A stretch of DNA of 64,000 nt from Sisyra terminalis (Eukaryota > Arthropoda > Insecta > Neuroptera > Sisyridae). Under the pieces are notes generated by a model, which saw nothing but the letters and a program-made list of their open reading frames with translations, was not told the DNA's origin and did not search any database. Positions 1 to 12,381 of this stretch are shown here, in pieces. A program made the translations under genes and the position numbers. The DNA lies in assembly GCA_958496175.1 (NCBI GenBank), contig OY292279.1, forward strand, positions 21,762,001 through 21,826,000, written 5' to 3'. How positions within the stretch are numbered: position 1 is the stretch's first letter; each line of letters opens with the position of its first letter.

Positions 1-135
1 AAATTTAAGTTTTTATATATTTGCAGAAATTGAGACACGTAGTTTCAATTAAATTAATGTTAGTATTCTTAAATGTCTTACAAGGAAAAGGGAATTTGTA
101 TATTTTAATAGAAAAATACAACACATAATACGACA

Positions 136-346
136 CATGCCCCTTTTAGAACCGTCAACTCTGGCAACGTTGCATTTTCTACTTTAGTTTTTATTCTACT
201 CGCAATTTTGTTGCTAATTCAATTCTAACATGGTATAATTTTCTTTTTGGTGGCTAAATTTTCATTATGGACCGATTTATTCCCGAACTAAATTAAAACG
301 AAAGTGAAACAACGTTGCCAGATTTGATAGTTCTAAAAGGGACATG
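136..346. mobile_element. MITE with about 40-bp terminal inverted repeats (CATGYCCCTTTTAG family)
   Basis: The left end reads CATGCCCCTTTTAGAAC and the right end, reverse-complemented, CATGTCCCTTTTAGAAC. Both ends then continue into a shared CTGGCAACGTTG block. The interior is AT-rich and non-coding. Relatives lie at 4183-4262 (left half) and about 27940-28127. Confidence 0.75.
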
Positions 347-1794
347 AGCCCTTAAATTGGACTTCAGCAGGTATGACTTTTAGTGTATATATGTATATAT
401 GTAAATAGTAAATTATTATTTAATAATTTTTAATTGTGTACGTACCGATAAAAATTATTTATTTAAAATTCGTTTAAATAACAATGTCACAAACTTTCAA
501 AAAAATAAAATAAAATAATTTAAATTAATAAAAAACAACAATCAAAACAACAATTAGCACTAGAATTACTCATTATAAATATAAACTTCAATCAACAGTT
601 ATTTCAAAGAATTAAATTCAGCATATATGTAATATTATGCTTATGAGTGAACCAACACAATGAAGGTTGGGATAGTGATTCAATATTCTCCAGAGTAACC
701 CAGTCCCTGATTCTGAAATATTCCCGACATTTAGGCGCGGCGATCCCCACCTACTACAAAAACCACTTGACAGCATCCGTCAATGATGTGTAGGTACGCA
801 TCTTCAAAACTTCTCAGTTCTTTTCTTTAGAATTACCCAACACATCAAACCATTTACGTCGAATTCAAAAGTTAAAAGCATTTTTATCCTCATTAAACAC
901 TTTGATAAAAAAAAAACGGTGAAACACTTTGATAAAATTCAAAGTCTTATGAAGAATTATTCTATATTTATAAACCGTTTTTTTGTTCATCACTTTTTTT
1001 GTCATAAATAATATTAGAACCAATATGAAAATGTTTTTGTATATACAAGTATCTACTAGTAGATCTTCCAGATCTTGTATTAGAATATTTAGAAAAAATA
1101 TAATTAAAAATATTTAAAAATTATTGAGTTTTGATTGTCTATATGTGTCACCACATTTTTGCTAGAACACTCGAGAAATAGAAATAAGAATGGAAATTAA
1201 ACATAAGTTTTGGAATCTTCATAGAAAATATGCGGGTTCCTCTTTCTTATTGGGCATTCTGGGCAAGTGCTCAGAGCCCTGGGATGGAAGCTTCCTTGTT
1301 CTTATCAGATCACCAATCGGTAGCCAATATTTATTAGCAGTATTCATTCAATTTTATTGGATTATATGAGTATTTACCAGTTCATTTCATTTGACAATAA
1401 AGAAATAAAATAACAGTTGAAAAAATCTAGAATTTTGCTTATCTACTTTTTGCACCGGTTTAAACAAAATACTCCTCTGGCAAATGTGTTGCTTCCAATA
1501 GGGTAATGACGACCCTGATAATATGAGAATCAAATGAGATCAAGTAATCATTTGGAAGGCATTGCGAAAATATACGGGATTTTTAAATGTTTGTTCAAAT
1601 TACGAAACCAATGCTGCAAAAATATGCTAATAGCCGGATAAGTATTGATGGTAAAAACAAAGAAAGAACATTTTGTCATGGTGACTAGATGGTGATAAGA
1701 TGCACCCCAAAATTAATCAACCAATTTTCAAGGGAAAATTTTTTTTTGAATATTTTACTTCATTTATTGGTACCTTAACTACTACACTAACTAA

Positions 1795-1900
1795 TTTATA
1801 GATTTCCGTAGGGATCCCGGATTTCTTTATGATCGCTAAAATTTACGGGAGTCCCGGATTCAATTTCATGGTTGTCAAAAATAACGGGAATCCCCAATTT
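1795..1900. repeat. Three imperfect copies of a GGGATCCCGGATTT-like unit
   Basis: GGGATCCCGGATTTC, GGGAGTCCCGGATTC and GGGAATCCCCAATTT follow at intervals of about 42 bp. The role is unknown. Confidence 0.4.
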
Positions 1901-1921
1901 ATTTTAGTAGGACTTTCCTAT

Positions 1922-2007
1922 CGGACTATAAGACGCATTTCGTTTCTAAAGACACATCCTGATTTTTGGTCTAATTTTCTGGATAAAGAGATGCGTCTTA
2001 TGGTCTG
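1922..2007. mobile_element. Short MITE with TIR around CTATAAGACGCAT
   Basis: CGGACTATAAGACGCATTTC at the left matches, inverted, GATGCGTCTTATGGTCTG at the right; the element is about 86 bp and non-coding. Confidence 0.6.
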
Positions 2008-4182
2008 AAAAACACGGTAATCAGCATTGAAAAAATTACGGAATGGCTATTTTTGGAAAAGGTTTGATTTTATTTTTCGTAATGTTGCATATGTCATTAA
2101 TGCGAAGTAAAAATAAACAAATATAAATGCTTATAACCAACTTCGAATTTGAATTAATAATTTGAGTACTTTGTACCTAAAAATAAAAATAAAGGAATTG
2201 TTTCTAGAGAATAGGACACTACAATGGTATCAATGGTTTTGTCCAAAAAATTTCAGATTACAGATGACCAACAGGAGTACCTATTAAAATTGGAACCCTC
2301 AGGAAAGAGACCAACACGAATTCCAGCTTTATGATGATAAAAAAAAGTTAAAAAAAGGCCGATTTAATTTTTTCCCGAAAGCTTCTTCCCCGGAGTACAA
2401 ATCCGGATTTGTTTTTAATTTAGTAATTGTCTCAAAAAGTAAGTTTAAATTTTTGTTCAAACTATAGTAAATTATAAATAAGTTTGAATAGGAATGATTG
2501 CATTTTATTTAATTGTTAAGACAATTAAAATCATTTAAATTGTTCTCTTATATGAATAGACTTTAAATGATAAATCATGGGGCATTTATGTGACCTTTTC
2601 ATGCATTTTCCACCTACTAAAGATTAACATAATAAAATTAATTAATGTTCAGTAGACATAAAAATAAATGATCGATAATAAAGAATCAAATAATTCTTAG
2701 GCTTCATTAAATGAAAATTAATAGAAATTATTCAATTTATAATAATAACGTATGATTTTTGTAAATAAAGTCATACAATAAATTTTTAAATAACGTGTCA
2801 AAAAGAATTCTTTAATGAAATAAATCTAGAAGATTAATTTCAATGGTTAACCTTTGACATAACAGTGATTTGGTTTTTAACGAGAACTGCTATATATTTC
2901 CTACCCATATGATTTTTATTTCATGTCGAAGATTTAAATAGTCTAAACATATCAATAAATAGTCGCCCACAATTCATGTAGTTGCAGGTGATATTACATT
3001 TTATTTGATATTCATAATGTCTTGCACGAGTTTATGCCAAGGGAAAAGGTTAGTACCCTACTTAATATTATTGAAAAGGTCATTCAGAAAAGGTAAATAT
3101 CCGCAAAATTTGTTTTTATGTATCGATTTGTCGCTAAAGAAGATTTAAGTTTGGTTCGTTTTTAAAACCAATTTTCTTCAAAGTTTCCACAATTCAATTA
3201 TAACATTTGAAGGAAAGTGACAAATGGAGAACTATAAATTTTATTGAATGGAATATTAAAAGCCTTCCGTTAAATTCTATGAACATATTGTGGTATCGTT
3301 ATGGCGAAAAGATTTATTTCTATTTACAATGAAAAATTGAGAATTTCAGCAATTTTAAATAGTTTTTACGCATATAATATTTTAAAGATTGTTAATAAGT
3401 TATTTGTGATTTGATTACTTTCCTTTTATGTATAATTTTTATTATATTAAAGACATATAATGCAATAATCCTTGATTGAATTATTCAGATAAATAAGGAA
3501 ATAACTCCTTCAACTTCCCTAAAATAAGGACCATAATAAAAATTTTCCGTTGGAAATACCCATATGGGTTGAGGTTAGCCGTTGACAAACTAATTTAAAT
3601 TGATTTTCCTTAAGAAATAACATTGAAATTTTTGAATTTAAGCACTGTTTTATTCGGAAACAAATTATTATTCATTTTTCGACTAATTTTTGCTTCTTCT
3701 TCATTAATTCGTTCTTTAATTGTGGTGCCATAGATATAAAGGATAAATTCGCAGTATGCAATAAATTACTAAAAAAATACAAACAAGTCATTATAACAAT
3801 AAATAAGTTAATAAATAAGGGTTTTAAGTATTAAAACACATAAAATAGATAATGCAGAATAATTAAAATTAAAATAGTACCATACCACAGTAAAACAGGA
3901 ATAAAAGTAACTTATAAAAACAAAGTTAATTCTAAATCCATTATATTAAACTCTCGATTTCATTTTATTATTAACATCTTTTTCTACTTTTGAAACATTT
4001 GTGCTCTTCTAGAAGATTTACTATAACATTTGCAGTGCTTTACTACTAAAGGTGAGAATATAATAAAAGTTAGTTAGGTATTTCCGTGATTCAAGAATAT
4101 CAGCGTAGATAAGAACCACTATGAACCAATTTATTCACGAAAATTCAATCAAAATCTACAGTAGGTATAATAAAATCGACTC
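2008..4182. other. AT-rich intergenic stretch, no gene seen
   Basis: There is no ORF of note, no in-phase exon pair and no recognised repeat apart from simple A/T runs. Confidence 0.5.
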
Positions 4183-4262
4183 ATGTCCCTTTTAGACTCA
4201 TGTCCCTTATCAATATCTGGAACTGTTGAACTGTCTACTTTGTTTTTACTTAAATTCGCGAA
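4183..4262. mobile_element. Left-half copy of the CATGYCCCTTTTAG MITE
   Basis: CATGTCCCTTTTAG is followed by a partial repeat of itself (CATGTCCCTTATC), then a CTGGAACTGTTGAACTGTCT tract aligned with the left third of the element at 136-346. The right end is missing. Confidence 0.5.
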
Positions 4263-6177
4263 TAACTTGAACTTTCATGGTTCTGATCCACGGGAATATC
4301 CTTAGTTAAACTTACTTCGATCGATCTAAAATTTTAATTGATAAAAATGTAAGATAGTTCAAGTATATGTGTAAAATTTCAGCTTCATTGAACAACTATA
4401 AGTGTGTTCATTATCACCTCCAAAATTTGTCGCCTTCAAGAACTTGAATAAGAATATAATGCTTTTAATTTTTTTTTAATAAATAAGGATATTTTCCGTC
4501 CTCTCAATAGAAGAATACAAAAATGAATTTATGTACATTTTTTCGTTAAATATCTATTTGAACCGACTTTTTCAAAGTGCCAATAAACAAAAGAGTATCC
4601 TAAACACTATTTCAAACATACATTTTCTTCATTTGTGAAAATTAACTTTTCTAAAATAAAATTTTCAAATTCTCTATGTTATATTAATATATGATTTTTA
4701 TCGGCTTTTAAAGTATATTATAGGAGTCACTGATTTTCCCATATTATGAAAAACTATATGCAAAAAGCGTATAAGTAGAACGTTTTTTTGCGTTTAGGTA
4801 GTTTGGAAAAGCTAGCTGAGATGAAATCTGAGGAGTAATTTAATTGAAATCTCTTTATATTTTTCTACAATGCCAACTTTTAAAATCTATGATGAGAAAA
4901 GCTGATTTTGAGAAATGAAGAAAATGAATTTTTGTTTATAAATTGATGAAAATAAAATTGCCGAAAAAATACATACTTTTATTGTAGGACTAAGATTATT
5001 GTATAGATTTTAAATTACAATATTTAAAATTGGGAAAATCAACCCCTTTTCAATATAATTCCAAGGTTAATTACTCAATATGCAACTTATTCTTTAATAA
5101 ATTTAAAATTTGCCCTTTATGTTCAATATTTTAAAGGATGAGCATTAAATTTTACCGAATTACTTTGTTAAAAGAAGGCATTTAACGGTATTTTAAAGTC
5201 ATTACATATAAAATGCCTTTAATAATTTTAAACGAATTCCAATGACTTCTGATAAGCTTTTGTAAACGCTTTTTTCAACGGGGGTTTTAACTAAAAGTTT
5301 TATTTTTTTGGTAAAATTTGGGCTAAAAACATAAAGTTGTAATATAATTATATAACGAGGAAAACCATTTTTGTTCAATTATGAGAAATGGATAACAAAC
5401 ATTGCAATCAAAGAATGAAAAGAAACATTGAATATTCAATGAAAAAACCTTTGAATAAAGTTTTCTAGCATTATAAAACTATCTGTTATATATTGAAAAT
5501 TTTATTTCAAAAATTACTATTCGAGTAAGCAGGAAGTAACAAATGTAAATGTGTAAAACACTGGATATTATGTTTATGTTTCTAGTTTATTATAAATAAA
5601 CAATGTTCAAAATTAAATTGAGTGGTTTTTATTAAGAAATAAAATTTCTCCTAAAACTTTATTTTAGTCATTTTTTTAAAACATAAGCTACATATAACTC
5701 AAATTCCCGAAAACAAAAACGACTCCCTCCACCCACGGTTCTACCTAGATTCCTGAAACTCCACACAACAGAAACAAAATTAAAAGGTTTTGAAGTAAAA
5801 AAAAAACACATCAATCCAACCCTATCTTGACCTCCCATCCTACCATGACCTCCCATTGACCTGTCCACCTTTGATGAAACCGTCAAAAAGACGAGAATCT
5901 CATCAATTAAAATCCTTTATTAGTACTATGAAATTACCCAAAAATATCCCTCCTATACCAAATTATTTAACCCTTACCAAATATTAACCAATTACTACTA
6001 GGAAGGTAAAAAGGTAAGTGCAGTTATAGCATATATCGAGGTGTTTCGTTACAAATGACCACTAATCTTTCCTATTTTCACTCATGAAGTTTATGTATTA
6101 CATATAGCCGTAAAATGGGAAGAGTTCTTAAGTGCACGTGTGTTTAATACACGTCAGAAAAGTTAGCTATACCCATA
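4263..6177. other. AT-rich intergenic stretch, no gene seen
   Basis: Only short chance ORFs are present. A slightly C-rich tract at 5690-5880 gives a 72-codon minus ORF of low complexity with no homologous look. Confidence 0.45.
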
Positions 6178-6652
6178 AAATAGAACTAAAGTTTAAACAA
6201 ATGTATGTTTGACGTATTGGCCAGATGCGTATTTCGATTGCAAAGCAATCTTTCTCAGTGGTCATCAAGTAGCATTGAATCGTCCTGTAACTGCTATGAG
6301 ACAAGTCATCTTGCTACATTTAGGAGAGGGGAGGACGACCCTCCAGAGCCACTATTTTGGATATAAATTCTTATATAATGCAGTATTACAAAACATTTGC
6401 TGAATTCAAGTTTTAGATATGCAAGAAAAAAAAATGTTTGTAATATTGCAATGTATTTATACTAACAGTAGCCTTAAAGGGTCGTTCTTCCGTCTCCTAG
6501 ATGAAACAAGAAGACTCATTACATAGCTGTTACAGGGCGATTGAATTGATAACTACTTACTACTTGATGACCACTGAGGATTGCTTGGCAATCGAGATAC
6601 GTGTCTAGCGTATACATCGAAAAATATATTTGTTTGAACTTTTGCTCAAATT
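6178..6652. mobile_element. Fold-back element: near-complete palindrome of about 470 bp
   Basis: The two arms (about 6178-6400 and 6430-6652) are inverted copies. GTGGTCATCAAGTAG at 6258 meets CTACTTGATGACCAC at 6560; CGATTGCAAAGCAATC meets GATTGCTTGGCAATCG; CAGTATTACAAAACATTT near the centre meets AAATGTTTGTAATATTG. The loop is only about 30 bp. By eye the arms agree at roughly three quarters of positions. This is a MITE or fold-back transposon with terminal repeats that reach almost to the middle. No transposase is encoded. Confidence 0.75.
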
Positions 6653-7210
6653 TATGATTATAGTTTACTATTATAAATTATGTTCCATAAATAAAACCAC
6701 AATATCTTTTATGTATTGTATAAATAGTATAACTGTTCAAAGTCAGCGGAAAAAATATAATTTGATCTTAAAATTACAGTCAAAGTTTGTGCCCGAACAT
6801 AAACAGAAAATTTGATCGAACCTCCAATGACTGACAACCAATTCAATTCGTAACAATCAATTAAAAACTGACAATTAAGTGAACCAAATAAATGAAAAAT
6901 CATACCAACTTATGTCTAGAGAATCAAATTATTTTCATCATACAAAAAAAATTGTAGGATTTTTGAAAAGCATTTTACTTGTCAATGTCAGTCAACCCAT
7001 CAAAATCGGTTCAACGATTTAGGAAATCAAATCGTGCGTAGAGTTTGATAATGTGAGAGAGATCTTGCCAAGATAATAACGTAAGTATCGCAGTTTGTTA
7101 CATTTTCCGAACTGTAAACGAACGTATTTCCAATATTTTGATGCCCTTTTCGTTATTCTATGTATCCAAATAGAGTTAGATATCTTTAAAAATTTCCTGT
7201 AGTATGAAAA

Positions 7211-7255
7211 GGTTTTATTGGTTTTATTGGTTTTATTGGTTTTATTGGTTTTATT
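7211..7255. repeat. Minisatellite, 5 exact copies of GGTTTTATT
   Basis: The nine-base unit GGTTTTATT is repeated five times without change, then breaks into TGTATTTT. Confidence 0.95.
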
Positions 7256-8033
7256 TGTATTTTAAATTTATTTTTGAAACTAAGTGGTGAAAATAATCAT
7301 TTTGTTAAATTATTGTTTAAATGTACAAGACTTGTTTTTACAAGGGTAGAATTTATCGTCCAATTTCTATAAATTGTTTTCATTAAGATAAGTTAACTAG
7401 TTAATATAAAATATTTGGCTTAACTACAGTGTAATAGTGGAGAAAAATATTATTTTTTTTTTAAATTTTGGTATGAAAGTATTGATTTGCATAAATGCTT
7501 GTTTTTATCCTTGCAAAACATTTTTTTTATATGAAAAAATCAAGGTTGCGTTGTTTTGTTAATGAATTATATGGCACGCGATTTATAAACGCCTTAACCA
7601 ACATGTTCTATATTTATAAATATAAAAATAAGTTTGGTGTTCAAATTAAATTCTCAACTAGGTCAATATTCCTTTATGTAATTGAATATTGAATATAGAG
7701 AGTGACTTCGAACTCTCATTAAAGTCTAAATTAAATTCGAATCATTCATAAAGCTTCGTTTCATTTTGAAGTTTATAATTAAATATCGTTCAAACGATTT
7801 AATCAATTTAATTGAATCATAATTGATATAAATTAAATGATTTAATAATTTGTGAAATATTAAGAATGATATTATTTGAAAATGATTATTTTTTTTTTGT
7901 GGTGAAGATGTTTGTGGAAGATCAAATAGATAAAAAGTACCTTGATTACGCATTGCAGTAAAACGGGTTGTCTACACGTTGACATTAAAGTATTAATTTG
8001 GGGATTACAACAATTTTTTTTTCCAAATACGAA

Positions 8034-8580
8034 ATTTGTATGATTTTGGACACACTTTTTTAACGCTTGTTATTGTTCGACTTTTCCGAAACACCTGTGT
8101 CCCCTACATAAAACACGGACACGTGAGGAAAGTTTACAATTTCACCGAGCACTAACGATATTACTCGACGTGCGTATTGAGGGTGGAAAAGATCGGATAG
8201 GGATGCAACGGGAACTAAGGCAATTTCCAATAGAATGGGGTGCACGCACTATGCAATAGAAGGATACGTGAAGGAACGAGGGATTGGCTCAGGGTGGAGG
8301 TTCACATCAAAACATTGGTCGAACTATTGGAACATATCCATGGCTCGCCATCCAACAAATAGTGACTTGAATATTTCGTCACCATACACCGACAACATTA
8401 AATAGGAAAAATAAATTGAACTCATATACACGTGAAAAGCTAAGAAAATTGCGTGATAACCCAAACTGTGCATCTGGACCGTCTGACGCCACAACCAGAC
8501 AAGCAACTCAACCAAATGTGGCAACAAATACCACCATCCGGAATATGACGTAGACGCCATTATTGTTATTACTCAAAACA
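8034..8580. other. GC-richer block with unresolved coding potential
   Basis: Composition is clearly richer in G and C than the surroundings and includes CpG-bearing words. On the minus strand 8560-8324 reads as 78 codons with two hydrophobic stretches (MASTSYSGWWYLLPHLVELL...), and 8245-8060 as 61 codons. I recognise neither, and could find no splice joins, so this may be an old element or the 5' region of a gene. Confidence 0.25.
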
Positions 8581-8733
8581 ATCAAAGATCTACTGAAAAA
8601 GTTACATTTTTAATTAGAAAATTGATCAAGAGATTCTCAACAAGGCCGTGATAATATCAATTGTATTTGGTTTGTTTATCAAAAATAATATTTTAGCCAT
8701 TTAAAATGACATAGTTATGAATGTGAAGTTGTG

Positions 8734-8743
8734 GCGCATGCGC
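8734..8743. promoter_or_regulatory. Palindromic GCGCATGCGC, NRF-1/erect-wing-like site
   Basis: The perfect 10-bp palindrome GCGCATGCGC matches the known core recognised by NRF-1-type factors at housekeeping promoters. It is striking in DNA this AT-rich. No downstream gene could be assigned. Confidence 0.25.
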
Positions 8744-9649
8744 GTTAGAACTAGAATTTCCTCGAGCTTTCGGAACAGATGATGAAAGCTTACGGAGCTA
8801 ACGGTGCGATCAATAAAATTAAAAATGCCAGTCTCGTATGGAAATGTTAACACATATCTGGTGGAAAAACGGAAAAATCTGTAGGGGTGACTAAACCATC
8901 TGGTACATTTAAAAAATGAACCGATTTAAAATTAAATAATGAACAAAATATAAAGATAAGGTTAGAATTTTTAAGGCTGATGTAAACAAAGGGATATATG
9001 AAAAAAAAGTTCAGTTTTCAGTTTTATTATAAGTGAAAATTATTCCGTAACGCATGTAACTTTCTTAAGGGTATTATGGAGATATGTCAAAATGCTACCA
9101 GATAATTACAAATTTAAGAGAATTTACTAAGAAAGCAGTTTAGTAAGTCGTTAAAAAGTTATTGCAATTTAAAAACACTATAATTGTACACGTAATCTTA
9201 AGAAAATTTGGTGATCGAAGAGACTAAATTTATTTTTATTAGCAAAAAAATGTTACTAAGCATCCTAAAATTTCAAAATAAGTAGTTTAAACTTTAGGGA
9301 ACTAATTTTGCTTAAGTGTATTTGAATTCACTATACGGTTTTTAAGAAACAAATTATAAACAGACCGAAAATGTGGATTTTATTTGATAAATTAATCAGT
9401 GTATAAGAAAGTGCGGCAACACTGTCGTCAGGTGAGACTTACCGTCTTGTTTATAATACAACCAGTGTTCGTACATTTGATTAGATAAAAATGAAACGCA
9501 TAATTTTTTCTTTGTCACACTCAAGAGTGCACAGTATAAGGCGGAAAAGGATGAAATATGTCAAATAATTTATTTTCAAAATGCTGAGCACCTCGCGCAT
9601 ACTCCCTTACATCATGTGAGAAAGACATACAAAAGTTGCCAACGCTGCC

Positions 9650-9725
9650 AATTTGTGAATTCCTTGTTGTCATTGGTTTCAACTGTCACTTCGTTTTCAT
9701 TCAATTGTTAAGTTTGACGTCACCG
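9650..9725. repeat. Fragment of the dispersed repeat (GTTTCAACTGTCAYTTCG family)
   Basis: TTGTTGTCATTGGTTTCAAC through TCATTCAATTGTTAA matches the core of the copies at 27700, 32390, 40395 and 41100. Confidence 0.5.
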
Positions 9726-9769
9726 ATGTTTTAAATATAAAATAACAACTGACTTATCTGTTATGACTT

Positions 9770-9950
9770 TTTAACTTCGTCGTTGATTGATTTAGTTGGT
9801 TTCCCCTACCGAATAACAAAACACCTACCCTAGCGGTCAGCTCAGTCGACTTGATTGCGATTATTCGGCCGCTTTCGTCCGCTTGAGGTTTCTCGCTAAA
9901 CGGTTGCGAGCAAGTTTCTATTGTAGTGACGACGTCACATTTTATTAAAA
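9770..9950. other. Isolated GC-richer, CpG-bearing tract
   Basis: About 180 bp are much richer in GC than the flanks (for example TTCGGCCGCTTTCGTCCGC). It has a 78-codon minus ORF without familiar features. It could be an untranslated first exon or promoter of a gene I cannot place, or old transposon DNA. Confidence 0.2.
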
Positions 9951-9999
9951 ATTTAGTCTGATTACTGATTATTTTTTCATAAGGCTGCAAAAAAAAGTA

Positions 10000-10567
10000 G
10001 GGGAAAGTTGTATGAGTTGATCCCTTGGGTAAGATGATCCTTTGCCATTGTGCTGAAAACCCTAACTAGTTTATTTCCCTGGTAAAACATAGCTCTGGAC
10101 ACCCCAGACCACCCCCATCCTCCACCCCGCCACAATCAAATCGTAATGGGGATGTGAGCAATACATCGATTTTGATGAGAAAAACATAAAAATTGTGCAC
10201 GACTAATCTAAGGTATACTACATGACTTTGAGCTTATATTACTTTTAATTAAACAATGTTAAATGTAGCTACTGTTGTATTTGAGGCATTTTATTATGCT
10301 TAATTTTAGTATTTGGGCCACGTGAATATAGTCACGTGGTAGTAAGTTATGTTAGCAAACTCTTCCTGGGGGATCATCTTACCCATAGGGGTGTAAAGAA
10401 AAGGACATATTTCAATGAAACCTCAATTACTTTCTGGTTTTGAGTATTATGAAAGTTGGATAGATAAATATACTAATAATAATCGCCTTTATTTTTAGTA
10501 CACCTTGAAGAATATGTATTTTACAGCGATTCCCGCTTAAGGGGATCATATCGTACTACCTTCCCCC
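10000..10567. mobile_element. MITE with GGGGAAGGT-type TIRs, copy 1
   Basis: The ends GGGGAAAGTTGTATGAGTTGATC and (inverted) GGGGGAAGGTAGTACGATATGATC define a 568-bp non-coding element. It aligns along its whole length with 37460-38013. The word GATGATC/GATCATC recurs inside. The 5' flank is TA, as expected of a Tc1/mariner-like target; the 3' flank reads CATA, so the TA is less clear on this side. Confidence 0.85.
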
Positions 10568-12381
10568 ATAACTTAAAAAAAAAAAAAATAGGCTGACCAA
10601 AAATTAAAAAATTTCAGGTGTTCACACAAATTTTAATTTTCACAAACTTTTATACAGTATATACAAAATGATATTTTCGTAACAATGAACACACAAAACC
10701 GGAATCGAACATTAAATTTTGAAATGTAGGTAAATTGTAACGCCAAATATACATTCAAAATCAATGCTTGAAAAATTAGGAAATAAAAAAAGAACATAAC
10801 AATACATAAACTCAACAATAAGAAAAAACAAAACAAAAACACAACAACTACACCAATTGTTCAAATTTTCATTCACGAATCCAACAATTACTTTTGAAGA
10901 CACTAAAAACAATAACAATGAACAAATGTAGCTAGTTCAAAATAAATTGTTGGTGATGCATTGAAAGTTTGAAAAATTGATTGGAAAAACCAAACAAAAG
11001 AACTAAAACTAGGTGGAAAAAGGCACTTTGGAAAAGTTGATCAAACAAAAACTTAACAGTTTTGATTATTTTGTGCAAGTTTAAAAGGGAAACGTAAACT
11101 TAACAAACGAATCAAAAGAACAGAAAATCTTGAACATTTAAAGCAAGATAACGAAATTTAACAAAGAACAATTAACAATCAATGATGTTATTAACAGTAA
11201 CAAAAAGAAAAACGTTAGAGGTATGGGATAACAATTAAAGCCTGGGATGAGTTAACTGGGAAATGGATAACAGAGAAAACTTAACAAGTAACAACAATCA
11301 ATAATAACAAAAACATAACGACAATGGCGTCACTGTAAACAAATAAGGCTAACTGCGATTTTCAATAAATCTGTTTAAAATTTTTTTTCAACAGTAAAAA
11401 TCAGAAATTTTCAATCGGTTGCAATTCTAAAATGTGGTTTATGGTGTACAGTTAACCTTGTTCAATCCAGAGATGATTAAAAATGACAGTAAGTTTTAAA
11501 AAAAATTACAATTAAATCTAGGTACCTAATTAGAACACCTGCGTATTTAAAATAATTGAAATTATGATCTTAAAAATATTTGCCTATTCTATAAATCGTT
11601 ATTGTTACGTTAAATGTAATGGTGTTTGTATGGATTTTTTTAAATGTACAATAGTAAACCAAATTGAATTTTTAGTTGCAAATTTTTGTTATTCCAGGAA
11701 AAATTTTTGATATTTTTTTTTTATAATTTATGGAACAAAAGCTCTTTAAACTCCTTAAGGGTATTTTAAAAAATGTCATTTGTATTTTCAATTTTCAGAA
11801 TAAAATGATCATAATTTTCTCTGTTAAAAATATTTTTAAATTTCTTTCGTTAATTTTGGATGTATTTTTCCCAATATTCCATATAATTTTCCAGTGAATT
11901 TTGACTTTTATTTTAATTTCAGATTAAAAATAATTGAGAATCTTATAATTTTTTCCTTCATAATAAAACCGGATTATTCCAAGCTATTTTAAATTTTAAA
12001 ACTTTGGATGTTTTCTTTAAAATTTGTGGTAATTTTAGAATTTTTATGACTTTTAAGTTTACAAATCGATCATTTTTTGTTTGATGCATATAAAGCATTC
12101 CCAAAAGTAAACATTGAACTGAACGGATTTTTTCGGATCCTGAATTTCGTATCATTGTAGCTGCAAATTGTTGGAATCTTTCGTTGGCTGCAAATTTTGG
12201 CATCGCTTGTTTCTTGTCCTTTGTTTCCGTTTCTATTTCTGTTTAAAATTTTGTCCATATTGAAAATTTTAGTTTGCGTTTATCATTTTTCTTTGCTGTG
12301 TAATGCTTTCCAAATTCTATTGTTGTAGTCCTGTGCTTGTTAAACGGATAGTGAAAATGATTTTTGCAGGTCTAGTTTCTG
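10568..12381. other. AT-rich stretch, no gene seen
   Basis: A and AAC-rich low-complexity DNA (10640-11330) is followed by T-rich DNA. ORFs here are hydrophobic low-complexity readings of the A-rich tract. Confidence 0.45.

Noticed and set aside
8324..8560. 78-codon minus-strand ORF with hydrophobic stretches
   Set aside because: Looks somewhat protein-like, but no homologous pattern, start context or exon partner could be found; kept only as part of a GC-richer block.
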